Below, in pieces: positions 19,171 through 28,244 of a stretch of 64,000 nucleotides of DNA. The notes beneath the pieces were generated by a model. That model was not told where the DNA came from. It was given only the letters and a program-made list of their open reading frames with translations, and searched no databases. The stretch spans positions 2,604,001 through 2,668,000 of the forward strand of contig NZ_BNEB01000005.1 of the NCBI RefSeq assembly GCF_016860545.1. Reading direction: 5' to 3'. The stretch is from Streptomyces asoensis (GTDB lineage Bacteria > Actinomycetota > Actinomycetes > Streptomycetales > Streptomycetaceae). Each line of letters opens with the position of its first letter. Position 1 is the first letter of the stretch. The translations under genes and the position numbers were made by a program.

Positions 19171-20445
19171 TCACCGCGCCGCAGCGCCGATCTCCACCAC
19201 CCGCGCCCAGGCGGGCGGGTCGTCCGGGACGTAGTCGGGGTCCTCCTCGTCGTAGGCCGCGGCGCCCCGCGGGAAGAGGCCGACGACCGTGCGGCAGGGC
19301 GGGCGGCTCTGCGGCCAGGGGGTCTGCCCGTCGGTGAGGACGACGATCACGTCGGGACGGGGCCTCGTCCCGAGCGCCCTGTCGAAGCCGGTGCGCAGAT
19401 CGGTGCCGCCGCCACCCAGCAGCGGGATCCCCTCGGAGCGGCACAGCGGGTGCGCGACCCGGGCCGCCGCGTCGCAGGGCACCACGGTGACCAGATCGCG
19501 CCGGCCGCCCACGGCACGGGCGATCGCCGCGACCTCCAGCAGCGCGCTGCCCAGCTCGGTGTCGCTGACGGAACCCGACGTGTCGATCACCACGCACACC
19601 CGGGGCGGCCTGCGCCGCAGACTCGGCAGGACGACACCGGGCAGCCCCGCCGAACGGCGCGCGGGGCGGCCGTAGACGTAGTCCTCGCCCGCGCCAGGAC
19701 CCGAGGCCGCCGAACGCACGGCCGCGCCCAGCAACTCCCGCCAGGGCTGCGGCGGATGGAAGGCCTCCTCCGCCCAGCGCTTCCACTGCCGCGGAGCGGA
19801 GCCCGGACTGCCGTTGATGCCCTGCGCCACCCGGAACCGCACCGCGTCCCGCTCCTCCTGGCTGAGCCCGCACGCGCCGTCGGGACCCAGTTCCCACTCC
19901 CGGTCCAGTCCGTCGGCGCCGCTGCCGCAGTCCAGCCAGGCGAGCCCCTCGGTGTGCGGTCCGAGCCGGAACCGGGTCAGGTACTCCTCCATCAGCTCCC
20001 CGTCGGGCAGCCCCAACGAGGCGGGGCGCACGGCGCCTTCGGGCTCGACCAGCCCGTCCCCGAACGCGTCGTCGTTGATCTCGCAGTCGGCGGCGATGTT
20101 CATCCGCAGCCGCTCCCCCGGCCCCGTCAGCCCGCGCTCCCGGGCCACCCGGTCGCTGCGCCCGTGATGGTCGCGCAGCAGGTGCGACACCTCGTGCACC
20201 CACACCGAAGCCAGTTCCTCCACCGGTGTCCGGTCCACGAACGCCGGTGAGACGTAGCAGCGCCAGTGCCGGTCGACCCCCATGGTCGGCACCTGCCGCG
20301 ACGCGACGACGTGCAGGGCGAACAGCGCGGTCGCCAGATAGGGCCGCGCCCGCGCGGCCTGAAGCCGGGCGGCGAGCAACTTGTCGAGGTCCAGCACCGG
20401 GGCCGGGGGCCGTTGTGACACCGGTGGCGTCGTGGGCGGGGTCAC
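19171..20445 (-). CDS. VWA-domain protein with HExxH metallopeptidase-like N-terminal domain (DUF2201)
   Basis: Cytosolic protein of 424 residues. The N-terminal part carries VWVHEVSHLLRDHHGRSD, an HExxH zinc motif near residue 83, and the C-terminal part is a von Willebrand A fold with the metal-ion site CVVIDTSGSVSDTE (near 286) and VLTDGQTPWP. This pairing is the DUF2201 architecture. VWA proteins next to MoxR ATPases usually act together in metal insertion, folding or assembly of a third component. The start GTG at 20445 overlaps the stop of the ATPase gene (GTGA), so the two are translationally coupled. The HExxH is present, but proteolytic activity has not been shown for this family to my knowledge. 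Confidence 0.85.
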   Translation of the reverse strand: MTPPTTPPVSQRPPAPVLDLDKLLAARLQAARARPYLATALFALHVVASRQVPTMGVDRHWRCYVSPAFVDRTPVEELASVWVHEVSHLLRDHHGRSDRVARERGLTGPGERLRMNIAADCEINDDAFGDGLVEPEGAVRPASLGLPDGELMEEYLTRFRLGPHTEGLAWLDCGSGADGLDREWELGPDGACGLSQEERDAVRFRVAQGINGSPGSAPRQWKRWAEEAFHPPQPWRELLGAAVRSAASGPGAGEDYVYGRPARRSAGLPGVVLPSLRRRPPRVCVVIDTSGSVSDTELGSALLEVAAIARAVGGRRDLVTVVPCDAAARVAHPLCRSEGIPLLGGGGTDLRTGFDRALGTRPRPDVIVVLTDGQTPWPQSRPPCRTVVGLFPRGAAAYDEEDPDYVPDDPPAWARVVEIGAAAR

Positions 20446-21749
20446 CGGCCCGTCCGCGTCGTCGCGGCGATCCGCGCGGTCGCCCGGCCCGCCGCCCGGT
20501 CCGCCCGCCGGGACAGGGCCACGACGCCCGCGAGGCTCTCGATGGAGACGGGCACGTCCCAGTCCTCCCGGCGCAGGGTGGCCAGGGTCGTCGCGGGGAC
20601 GACCACCAGGTCGGGGGCGCCCGTCTCCACCGCCTTGACCAGCAGCGCCCACGCCGCGTCCCAGCGGGGGCGGTCCGGCCGGGCGCGGACCGCCGCCACC
20701 ACACCGTCGAGCACGGCCTGCCGCAGGTCGCCCCGCTCCGGGAGCACGGCGGCCACCGGGTCCGCGAGCAGCGTCTCGGGGTCCGGGAGGTCCAGCCGGT
20801 CCAGGCTCGCGAGGAGCTCCAGCCCGGGCCCGTCCCCGACCGTGCCCCTGACCAGTTGGGAGAGCACGTCCCGGGAGGAGCCGGCCGCGGTGGCGAAGGC
20901 GATCAGGACCAGGGTCATCTCCCAGCTCCGGGGCGACGGCCAGGGCCCGCCCCGGCGCGCCTCGGCGCTCGGCAGCCGGTGCACGAGCGCGGGGCGTGCG
21001 GTGAGCAGCCCGCACACCGCGCGGCGGGCGAACTCCACGGCCTGCGGGAGCCGTTCCGGGTCGAGCCGGGGCAGCGTGGCCCGCGGCCAGGTCCCGCCGA
21101 GACCGCGTACGACGACCTCGTGGTCGTGGGTCCATTGCAGATGGACGAACCGGTTGGCCAGCGGCGGGCTCAGTTCCCAGCCGTCGGCGGCCGAGGACCG
21201 CGGGTTGGCGGCGGCCACGATCCGCACGCCGGGCGGCAGTCGCAGGGAGCCGATCCTGCGTTCGAGCACCAGACGGAGCAGGGCGGCCTGCACGGCAGGC
21301 GGCGCGGTCGACAACTCGTCGAGGAACAGCAGCCCCTTGCCGGCCCGCACCAGCCGCACCGCCCAGTCCGGCGGGGCCAGCGGCACGCCCTGCACGGCGG
21401 GATCGTCCCCGAGGACGGGCAGTCCCGAGAAGTCCGACGGCTCGTGGACGCTGGCGATGACGGTGGTCAGCGGCAGGTCGAGGGAGGCGGCGAGCTGGGT
21501 CAGGGCCGCGGTCTTGCCGATGCCCGGCTCGCCCCAGAGCAGCACGGGCAGGTCGGCGGCGACCGCCAGCGTCAGCGCTTCGAGCTGGGTGTCGGGACGG
21601 GGCTCGGTGGCGGAATCCCGCAGCAGGGCCGACAGATCGGCGGCCACGTCGAGTTGAGAGGCGGCGGGGTCGGCGGGACCGGCAGGGCGGGCCGTCCCGG
21701 CCGGGGCGAAGGGCTTGTCGGTGGGGTCCGGAGGGGTGCGCGTGGGCAT
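20442..21749 (-). CDS. MoxR-type AAA+ ATPase
   Basis: ATPase of 435 residues. After a Pro/Ala-rich N-terminus the AAA+ core shows Walker A GEPGIGKT (near 72-79), Walker B LLFLDELSTAP, sensor 1 AAANPRSSA and the MoxR-like segment LSPPLANRFVHLQW. MoxR proteins work with VWA-domain partners as chaperones or metal-insertion machines; the downstream GTGA-overlapping VWA gene is the obvious partner. The ATG at 21749 is followed by ordinary Streptomyces codon use. The gap of 118 bp to the upstream 496-aa gene suggests one operon. The client is unknown. An origin as a viral or phage-defence ATPase is not supported by the neighbourhood. Confidence 0.88.
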   Translation of the reverse strand: MPTRTPPDPTDKPFAPAGTARPAGPADPAASQLDVAADLSALLRDSATEPRPDTQLEALTLAVAADLPVLLWGEPGIGKTAALTQLAASLDLPLTTVIASVHEPSDFSGLPVLGDDPAVQGVPLAPPDWAVRLVRAGKGLLFLDELSTAPPAVQAALLRLVLERRIGSLRLPPGVRIVAAANPRSSAADGWELSPPLANRFVHLQWTHDHEVVVRGLGGTWPRATLPRLDPERLPQAVEFARRAVCGLLTARPALVHRLPSAEARRGGPWPSPRSWEMTLVLIAFATAAGSSRDVLSQLVRGTVGDGPGLELLASLDRLDLPDPETLLADPVAAVLPERGDLRQAVLDGVVAAVRARPDRPRWDAAWALLVKAVETGAPDLVVVPATTLATLRREDWDVPVSIESLAGVVALSRRADRAAGRATARIAATTRTGR

Positions 21750-21867
21750 GAGGGATCACCTTCGGGTGTGTGGAGGGGCATGGGGGCGCGGGGCGTGGCC
21801 CCGGAGAACGGGCGCTGCGCAACCGCCGGGCGACGGCGTCACCGGTCGGCGGGCGGTCGACGGGCGG

Positions 21868-23358
21868 TCAGCGGGAAATCGTGTGGCGGGGGTGTGAGCG
21901 GTGGTGCGCGGGACGGGTGGGGCCCGGGCGGTGCCGGTGGGGCCCGGGCCCGGACAGGCCCGCGCGGAACAGGCCGTAGGAGATCCGGCGCCGCGCGGCC
22001 GTCTCCAGGGCGTCCCGCAGCGGGCCGTCCCGCAGGACGGCCCCGGGTCCGAGCAGCCCCTCCACGACGTCCAGGGCGCCGTCGACGTCCCCGTGGACGA
22101 GGCGTTCGCGTACTCCGGTGAGGCAGTCGGGGCGGCGATGGGCGTCGTCGACGGCCTGAAGACAGGGCAGCGGGGTGCCGGTCAGCGCGGCCAGCAGTTC
22201 CTCGCGCCGGAGTTCGTCGGGGCCGTGGTCGAGCGGGGCCAGCACCCCGTCGACCAGCCCGATGCGGTGCGGCTCGCCCCGGCAGTCCACGACATGCTGC
22301 CGTGCGCCGCCCCGGGCCGGTGCCGGGGCCGGACCCGGCGGGCGGTCCGGGTCCGCCGGGTCCGGTAGCCGACCGGGCGTCAGGGCCGAGGCGACGAGGG
22401 GATGGAGCCGGTCGGCCGAGATCGCACCGGCGCGGATCAGCTCCAGATCGGGCGGCACCCAGGTCGCCGCGTCCGGCAGGACCGGCAGGGACCTCCCGCG
22501 CCCGCCACCGGCGGAGGCGGTGAGGATCCGCGGCCCCGGCACCTCGACACCCGGCCCGGTGCCGAGGCCGACGGCGGGGCCGGATCCCGGGACGGTGCCG
22601 AAGCCGACCGCGGGGCCCGGACCTGGGCCGACGCCGAGCACCAGCCGCTGCCGCCCTCCGAGCCGCACGAGGACGGCCCCCGTGGCGGGACCGTCCCGGG
22701 TCGGCGCCCCGGCCCGCAGCAGGATCCCGGCCTCGTCCGCCCACCGGTCGACGGCGCAGCCGTGCCCGTCGGGCACGGCCGGCCCGGGGCCCGGCAGGGT
22801 GCCGCCGCCGTTCCCGGCCCGCACCCGCAGCTCGTCCGCCCGGCGTGCGTCCCAGAGGTGACGGTGCAGGTCGAGCCGGAACCGCCGGCTGGGCCGCGGA
22901 TGGGGGTGCGCGCGGGCGTCGTGGGACCCGTCCCACAGGCCGAGGCTGAACCGCTGTCCGGCATCCGCCCAGGCGGGCGGGGTGCGGACCACGAGGTGCA
23001 CGGGCCACCGGGTGTCGTCCCGCCCCGCGCCGCCGCCCGCGTACCGGGCCAGCGAGACGGTCACGCCGGGCCGCAGCAGCCCGTCGGGGGCGACCCTCGG
23101 CATGTGCCAGCGCAGCAGGTCGGGCGCCAGGTGACGCAGGTCGGCCCGGAGCCGGGAGGTGAGGTCGCGGCCGTGCTCGCGCGCCACGGTCCGCAGGTCG
23201 AGATCGACGTCGATGCCCGCCGCGGCGCAGGCCCCCGCCCAGTCGCCGGCACGGCGACGGGCGGTCGCGGTCTCGATCATGGAGGCCGGCACGGCGAACT
23301 CGCGCACGCGCAGCCAGAAGGAAAGGCGGGAATCCTCGTTCGCGGTGGGGGTGAGCAT
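21868..23358 (-). CDS. unrecognised 496-aa protein, first gene of MoxR/VWA operon
   Basis: Not recognised. The ATG at 23358 follows AAGGTGAG at good distance. The N-terminal 200 residues look globular (FWLRVREFAVPASMIETATA, RTVAREHGRDLTSRLRADL), with no signal peptide or membrane segment. A middle region (about 240-270) is made of degenerate repeats around GSGPAVGLGTGPG. A C-terminal globular part holds CRGEPHRIGLVDGVLAPLDH and CLTGVRERLVHGDVDGALDVV, and the tail is His/Pro/Arg-rich. No nucleotide-binding or protease motif is evident. Position and strand suggest it is the client or adaptor of the MoxR/VWA pair downstream. Some frame-internal repeats are GC-driven, so the middle part is less certain. 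Confidence 0.7.
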   Translation of the reverse strand: MLTPTANEDSRLSFWLRVREFAVPASMIETATARRRAGDWAGACAAAGIDVDLDLRTVAREHGRDLTSRLRADLRHLAPDLLRWHMPRVAPDGLLRPGVTVSLARYAGGGAGRDDTRWPVHLVVRTPPAWADAGQRFSLGLWDGSHDARAHPHPRPSRRFRLDLHRHLWDARRADELRVRAGNGGGTLPGPGPAVPDGHGCAVDRWADEAGILLRAGAPTRDGPATGAVLVRLGGRQRLVLGVGPGPGPAVGFGTVPGSGPAVGLGTGPGVEVPGPRILTASAGGGRGRSLPVLPDAATWVPPDLELIRAGAISADRLHPLVASALTPGRLPDPADPDRPPGPAPAPARGGARQHVVDCRGEPHRIGLVDGVLAPLDHGPDELRREELLAALTGTPLPCLQAVDDAHRRPDCLTGVRERLVHGDVDGALDVVEGLLGPGAVLRDGPLRDALETAARRRISYGLFRAGLSGPGPHRHRPGPTRPAHHRSHPRHTISR

Positions 23359-23470
23359 CAGCACTCACCTTGCGCGGACGGGTCCCCCGATCTGTCGACA
23401 GAAGGAGTAGTCATCGCCGGGAAGCGTAGCCCTCCCGTTCGAGGCCCGCCAGGAGTTTTCCGGGTGCCCC

Positions 23471-24682
23471 TCAGGTACGGGACACCACGCCGCAGCCGTC
23501 CTCACGGTTGTCGTCGAGTTCCTTGCTGCGGTCGTACGGATCGGTGGTCGGCCCGGTCGCGGGCGCGCCGGTGGGCTCGTCCGTCGTCCCGTTCGTCGAG
23601 AAGGCGGGGTGCAGATAGCCGTCGTAGACGTCACAGGCCGAGTTGCCGATGTTCTCGTCGTACTTCGCGACGGAGAGCTTCCCCGGGGTGGCGACGTACT
23701 TGGCGGGGTCGTAGACCTCGATGTCGAGCACCCGGCGGACGATGGTCCGCACCACCTCGGGCGGGGCGTCCTTGTCGACGCGCGTCAGCGGGTAGACGAA
23801 GGTGTAGTCGGCGTGGACGACGAGGGAGGCGCGCTCGCCGGCGGCGAACGTCATCCGGCCGCGCGTCTTGACCACCGAGCCGGCCAGGCGCAGTTGCGCG
23901 GGGTCGAAGCGGCTGAACATCGACAGCGGGTCGTGGTTCTTGTCCGGCTTCTTCAGCGCGGTCGTCAGCCGGTCCAGCAGGTCCTTCTGATGGGGGTCGA
24001 GCAACGCGAGGGCGGTCTCGGGGCGTCCGCCGCGCAGGGTGACGGGGTCCAGGTTGGCGTCGATCAGGAGCTTCCTGGTCCGCTCGAGCGCCTGCTCGAC
24101 CTGCGCCCCGGACAGCTTCCCGACGGACTTCGCCTTCGGCAGGACGATGCCGGCCGCACCGTCGGCCCACTGCGCGGCCGGTGAGCCGGCGAACGGCCGG
24201 GCGAGGGTGGGTGTCTCGGGGTCGACGGCGGCGGGCGCGCCGCTCGGTGCCGCCGTCTCGGCGGGCAGCGGCGACGCGGCGACGGCGGGCTCGTGTCCGC
24301 CGGTGCCGAAGGGGTCGCCGGGCAGCAGCGACGGCCGCATGGCCACGGCCGCGAGCGCGACGGCGACGGGCAGCCCCAGGAAGATCCACAGCCGCCGCTT
24401 GCGCCGGGCCCTGGCGGTCGTCCCCCGCAGGTCCGGTACGCTGCGCCAGCCCTCGGGCAGCTCGCCCCGCGCCTCCTGCTGCCGCAGCCGCTCGGTGACC
24501 ATACGGGCCCGCGCGGACGGCTCCTTGGGAGCGGAGTCGGGTATGCCCGCCGCGCTCTCCCGGAGGAACGTCGCCCACTCCTCGTCGGATATGGAACCGT
24601 CGGCCCCCGAAGGCCCCCCGCCCTTGTCCCCCTCCCCCTTGTCCGAACCGGATCTGTGCTCCTCGGAAGATCTGTCGGACAC
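23471..24682 (-). CDS. single-span membrane protein, conserved-looking, unknown function
   Basis: Predicted type II membrane protein of 403 residues from the GTG at 24682 (CGAGGG upstream; TTG 24712 gives a longer form). The cytosolic N-terminus is acidic, Ser/Gly-rich and begins SDRSSEEHRSGSDKGEGDKG. A basic stretch RARRKRRL precedes one membrane helix (WIFLGLPVAVALAAVAM, about 98-114). The outer part starts with a Pro/Ala linker and continues into a globular domain (about 170-370) with VVKTRGRMTFAAGERASLVVH and YTFVYPLTRVD, resembling an extracytoplasmic sensor or assembly domain. The sequence does not reveal a family to me. It lies between the MoxR operon and glgP on the same strand, separated by 111 and 121 bp. 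Confidence 0.72.
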   Translation of the reverse strand: MSDRSSEEHRSGSDKGEGDKGGGPSGADGSISDEEWATFLRESAAGIPDSAPKEPSARARMVTERLRQQEARGELPEGWRSVPDLRGTTARARRKRRLWIFLGLPVAVALAAVAMRPSLLPGDPFGTGGHEPAVAASPLPAETAAPSGAPAAVDPETPTLARPFAGSPAAQWADGAAGIVLPKAKSVGKLSGAQVEQALERTRKLLIDANLDPVTLRGGRPETALALLDPHQKDLLDRLTTALKKPDKNHDPLSMFSRFDPAQLRLAGSVVKTRGRMTFAAGERASLVVHADYTFVYPLTRVDKDAPPEVVRTIVRRVLDIEVYDPAKYVATPGKLSVAKYDENIGNSACDVYDGYLHPAFSTNGTTDEPTGAPATGPTTDPYDRSKELDDNREDGCGVVSRT

Positions 24683-24760
24683 GCGCCCTCGGCCTCTCTG
24701 TGTGTAGGACAACCGAGCGCCAAAGCCTATGCCAGCCCGCCGGGGAGGCGTCGAGAGAAA

Positions 24761-24795
24761 GGGGGGCGCCGGCGTCGTCGACGGCGGCGCCCCCC
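24761..24795 (-). terminator. hairpin terminator after glgP
   Basis: An 11-bp GC stem (arms 24761-24771 and 24785-24795) lies 8 bp past the glgP stop codon in the leftward direction. AAAG and CTCTC follow it on that strand. Confidence 0.65.
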
Positions 24796-24803
24796 GAGGG
24801 CGG

Positions 24804-27428
24804 TCAGCGCAGGAGGACTCCCGCTCCTTCCGTCGCGTCCTCGGACGGTACTTCCACCAGGCCCAGTTCCGCTCCGGAGGCCAGCAGGCGGTGGGACGGG
24901 AGGATGCGGACCGTGTAGCCGTAGGGGCCTGTCCGGTCCAGGGAGAGCGGGCCCTCGTAGAGCCAGCGGCCCTCCATGTCCGGGCCGCCCGCCGGCTTCA
25001 GCGGGACCGTCGCCGCGTCCGTGATGCGGTCCTCCTCGTCGACCCGGCCCGAGACGGCCTGCACCTCGACGTCGTCGGGGGTGAGGTCGCCGAGGCCGAC
25101 GCGGACCCGCAGGGCGAGGGTGCTGCCGAGCTCGGCGTTGGTGGTGGCCACCGCCGTCTCGACGTGGTCCACCCGCACCGCGTGCCAGGCGGCACGCACC
25201 CGCTGCTTCCAGGAGGCGAGTTCGCGCGCCGTGTCGGGAACCATCGTCCGGTGCGCGTGGGCGGCGGGCGTGTAGAGCCGTTCGACGTATTCGCGGACCA
25301 TGCGCCCCGCCAGCACCTTCGGGCCGAGCAGGGTGAGGGTCTGGCGGACCATCTCGATCCAGCGGTCCGGCAGGCCCGCCCGTCCGCGCTCGTAGAAGCG
25401 CGGGGTGATGCGCTGCTCGAGGAGGTCGTAGAGGGCCGCCGCCTCGATGTCGTCGCGGTGGTCGGGGTCGGTGCCGATGCCGTCCGCGGTGGGGATGGCC
25501 CAGCCGAAGTCGGGCTTGAACCATTCGTCCCACCAGCCGTCCAGCACGGACAGGTTGAGACAGCCGTTGAGCGCCGCCTTCATCCCGGACGTGCCGCAGG
25601 CCTCCAGGGGCCGCAGCGGGTTGTTGAGCCAGATGTCGCAGCCCGGGTACAGCTTCTGCGCCATCGCCATGCCGTAGTCGGGCAGGAAGACGATCCGGTG
25701 CCGGACACGGGGGTCGTCGGTGAACCGGACCAGTTCCTGGACCAGCCGCTTCCCGCCGTCGTCCGCCGGGTGCGCCTTGCCCGCGACGACGATCTGGACC
25801 GGCCGCTCCGCGTGCAGCAGCAGGTCCCTCAGCCGGTCGCGGTCCCTCAGCATCAGCGTCAGGCGCTTGTACGAGGGGACCCGGCGCGCGAACCCGATGG
25901 TGAGGACGTCCGGGTCCAGGACGCCGTCGATCCAGCCGAGTTCCGCGGTCCCCGCGCCGCGCTGGCGCCAGGAGGCCCGCAGTCGCTTGCGCACCTCGAC
26001 CACCAGCTGCTCCCGCAGATCGCGGCGCAGTTCCCAGATGTCCTGGTCGGCGATGTCGGCGACGGCGTCCCAGCGGTCGGAGCCGCCGACGCTGAGGGCG
26101 TCCTCGGTGCGTCCGGGGCCGATCTGGCGGGCGCCGAGGCGCAGCACCTCGGGCGCGACCCAGGTCGGGGCGTGGACGCCGTTGGTGACGGAGGTGATCG
26201 GTACCTCCTCCGGGTCGAAGCCGGGCCACAGGCCGGCGAACATCTCCCTGCTCACCTGGCCGTGCAGCAGCGACACGCCGTTCGCGCGCTGGGCCAGCCG
26301 CAGGCCCATCACGGCCATGTTGAAGAGGTTCGGCTCACCGCCCGGGTAGGTCTCCATGCCGAGCCGCAGGACGCGGTCGACGGCGATGCGCGGCAGTTCC
26401 GCCTGGGGCCCGAAGTGGCGGGCGACCAGCTCGCGGTCGAAGCGGTCGATGCCGGCCGGGACGGGCGTGTGTGTGGTGAAGACGGTGCCGGCCCGGACGG
26501 CTTCGAGCGCGGAGTCGAAGTCCAGCCCGGTGTCGGACAGTTCGGCGATCCGCTCCAGACCGAGGAAGCCCGCGTGGCCCTCGTTGGTGTGGAAGACCTC
26601 GGGCGGGGCGTGGCCGGTCAGGCGGCAGTACGTGCGTACGGCCCGGACACCCCCTATGCCCAGCAGCATCTCCTGGAGCAGCCGGTGCTCGCTGCCGCCG
26701 CCGTAGAGCCGGTCGGTGACCCCGCGTTCGCCGAAGTCGTTCTCCTCGACGTCGGAGTCGAGCATCAGCAGCGGGACCCGGCCCACCCGCGCGAGCCAGA
26801 CCCGGGCGTGCAGCTGCCGGCCCGCGGGCAGGGCGAGGGAGATCCGGGCGGGGGTGCCGTCGTCCTCCCTCAGCAGGCTGACGGGCAGCTCGTTGGGGTC
26901 GAGGACGGGGTAGTGCTCCTGCTGCCAGCCGTCCCGGGAGAGCGACTGGCGGAAGTAGCCGTGCCGGTAGAGCAGCCCCACGCCGATCAGCGGGACGCCC
27001 AGGTCGCTGGCGGCCTTCAGGTGGTCGCCGGCGAGGATGCCGAGACCGCCGGAGTACTGGGGCAGCGCGGCCGTGACGCCGAACTCGGGTGAGAAGTAGG
27101 CGACGGCGGCGGGCAGCCCGGCGGAGCGGGGCTGTGCCTGGTACCAGCGGTCGCCGGTCAGGTAGTCGTGCAGGTCGTCGGCGGCGGCACCGAGCCTGCG
27201 CAGGAAGCGCCGGTCGTCGGCGAGCTCGGCGAGGCGCGCGGCGCGCAGGCCGCCGAGCAGTCTGACCGGGTCCCCGTCGGAGAGGGCCCAGCGCTCGGGG
27301 TCGACGGACTGGAAGAGGTCGCGGGTCTCCGCGTGCCAGGACCAGCGCAGGTTGCGCGCCAGGTCGCTGAGCGGCCTGAGAGGTTCGGGGAGGAGGGGCC
27401 GGACGGTGAATCGACGGATCGCCTTCAC
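24804..27428 (-). CDS. glgP: alpha-glucan (glycogen) phosphorylase, GT35
   Basis: Releases glucose-1-phosphate from the non-reducing ends of alpha-1,4-glucans in the cytosol. The protein has 874 residues from the GTG at 27428, which follows GAGGTGG. The N-terminal module (RRFTVRPLLPEPLRPLSDLA) is the DUF3417 type seen in actinobacterial phosphorylases. The catalytic part includes EFGVTAALPQYSGGLGILAG, HTNEGHAGFLGLERI and the pyridoxal-phosphate site EACGTSGMKAALNG, with the cofactor Lys near residue 616. It lacks the Arg-rich regulatory sites of muscle-type enzymes. It is transcribed away from glgE across an 816-bp gap; its product can feed or drain the same polymer that GlgE, GlgB and GlgX handle. 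Confidence 0.95.
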   Translation of the reverse strand: MKAIRRFTVRPLLPEPLRPLSDLARNLRWSWHAETRDLFQSVDPERWALSDGDPVRLLGGLRAARLAELADDRRFLRRLGAAADDLHDYLTGDRWYQAQPRSAGLPAAVAYFSPEFGVTAALPQYSGGLGILAGDHLKAASDLGVPLIGVGLLYRHGYFRQSLSRDGWQQEHYPVLDPNELPVSLLREDDGTPARISLALPAGRQLHARVWLARVGRVPLLMLDSDVEENDFGERGVTDRLYGGGSEHRLLQEMLLGIGGVRAVRTYCRLTGHAPPEVFHTNEGHAGFLGLERIAELSDTGLDFDSALEAVRAGTVFTTHTPVPAGIDRFDRELVARHFGPQAELPRIAVDRVLRLGMETYPGGEPNLFNMAVMGLRLAQRANGVSLLHGQVSREMFAGLWPGFDPEEVPITSVTNGVHAPTWVAPEVLRLGARQIGPGRTEDALSVGGSDRWDAVADIADQDIWELRRDLREQLVVEVRKRLRASWRQRGAGTAELGWIDGVLDPDVLTIGFARRVPSYKRLTLMLRDRDRLRDLLLHAERPVQIVVAGKAHPADDGGKRLVQELVRFTDDPRVRHRIVFLPDYGMAMAQKLYPGCDIWLNNPLRPLEACGTSGMKAALNGCLNLSVLDGWWDEWFKPDFGWAIPTADGIGTDPDHRDDIEAAALYDLLEQRITPRFYERGRAGLPDRWIEMVRQTLTLLGPKVLAGRMVREYVERLYTPAAHAHRTMVPDTARELASWKQRVRAAWHAVRVDHVETAVATTNAELGSTLALRVRVGLGDLTPDDVEVQAVSGRVDEEDRITDAATVPLKPAGGPDMEGRWLYEGPLSLDRTGPYGYTVRILPSHRLLASGAELGLVEVPSEDATEGAGVLLR

Positions 27429-27716
27429 ATTCCACCTCGGCGTGCGTGAGGAACAGACGCACGGCGGTGTGCGTCCACGTCGTCTACGACGGTACCGGCG
27501 TCGGAGCGGCCCCCGCTGAGGGCTGGCCGCCCCCGTACCCATGCTTTTCGGACCGACCCACGACAACGGGCCGAAACCTGTTTCGTCCCGGTAGGCCACC
27601 TTGTGACCTGCCGCCCCGCACGAGAGGCTGCGCAGTGGCGTACCCCGGCGGGGCCACAGGGGTCACGGACGCCCGTGCCGCCGTCGTGCGCCGAGTCGAG
27701 GAGGGGAACTCGAACC

Positions 27717-28154
27717 ATGGCACGGACGCGGACACGGCGTCTGCGCCGGGCGGTGGGCCGGCCGCGGTCGTCACGAGCGTCGTCTTTTCGGCCGTCGTCC
27801 CGCCCGCGGCGTGGCCCTTGCGGCCGTCGTCCCGCCCGCGTGCGCCGCGGCGGACGGCACGGCGCACGGCGCCGGGTGTCCCGGGTGTCCCGGCCGCCCC
27901 CGCCGGGCACCGCGACGGGAGCGGCCGGGCGGGCGCGGGCCGCGTCCGCGCAGGCCGGGCACGCGGCGGCCGTGGGCGGCGGCGGACGGCAGGGTCGGCG
28001 GCCGGGGGCCGGGTCCGCCGGAGGCGTTCCGCCGGGCCCGCTCTCCGGGCGGCAGAGCCCCGGGGCGGGCCCGGTCGGCCGCGGACATGGCCGGTCTTGT
28101 GTGGAGAAACGCGCACGAGTAGTTAACAAAGCGCCGGATTGCACACCCGAATAG
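27717..28154 (+). CDS. possible Arg-rich basic protein (doubtful)
   Basis: An open frame of 145 residues begins MARTRTRRLRRAVGRPRSSR behind a good GAGGAGGGG (27698-27706). It is rich in Arg, Gly and Pro throughout, with no domain I know. For: the ribosome binding site and the sharp Arg bias, which resembles small nucleic-acid-binding proteins. Against: the region is low-complexity, frames are open on both strands, it contains a 20-bp direct repeat, and the 3' end runs through the likely glgE promoter. It could equally be untranslated leader or spacer. Confidence 0.25.
   Translation: MARTRTRRLRRAVGRPRSSRASSFRPSSRPRRGPCGRRPARVRRGGRHGARRRVSRVSRPPPPGTATGAAGRARAASAQAGHAAAVGGGGRQGRRPGAGSAGGVPPGPLSGRQSPGAGPVGRGHGRSCVEKRARVVNKAPDCTPE
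27789..27840. repeat. 20-bp direct repeat in glgP-glgE gap
   Basis: CGGCCGTCGTCCCGCCCGCG occurs at 27789-27808 and identically at 27821-27840, a 32-bp period. It lies inside the doubtful Arg-rich frame. Confidence 0.8.
28097..28125 (+). promoter_or_regulatory. putative promoter of glgE-treS-pep2-glgB
   Basis: TTGTGT (28097-28102), 17 bp, then TAGTTA (28120-28125), in the only A/T-richer part of the gap and about 120 bp before the glgE start. It is the best sigma-70-like pair upstream of the operon; the long leader leaves room for further control. Confidence 0.45.
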
Positions 28155-28244
28155 GGTGGAAGGCTCCTCCGGTACTCCTCCGCAGGACCCCCTCCCCACC
28201 ACATCCATCCGCCTACCCCCCGTTCGATGCGGACAGGAGCGGTC

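Larger units (their letters stand above)
27429..28244. other. 816-bp divergent region between glgP and glgE, mostly low-complexity
   Basis: This long gap separates two divergent glycogen genes. Positions 27720-28080 are extremely G/C-rich with Arg/Gly/Pro-coding frames on both strands and a 20-bp direct repeat. From about 28095 the base composition drops sharply and a good -35/-10 pair appears (28097-28125). A possible small Arg-rich gene (27717-28154) is listed separately. No RNA gene was recognised. Confidence 0.6.

Noticed and set aside
22540-22640. Gly/Pro repeat region as a possible insertion or frameshift in the 496-aa gene
   Set aside because: The frame stays open and GC-biased on both sides; it reads as a coding repeat, not a mobile element.
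27484-28116. Minus-strand frame in the glgP-glgE gap
   Set aside because: Opposite to the low-complexity block, no ribosome binding site, no domain.
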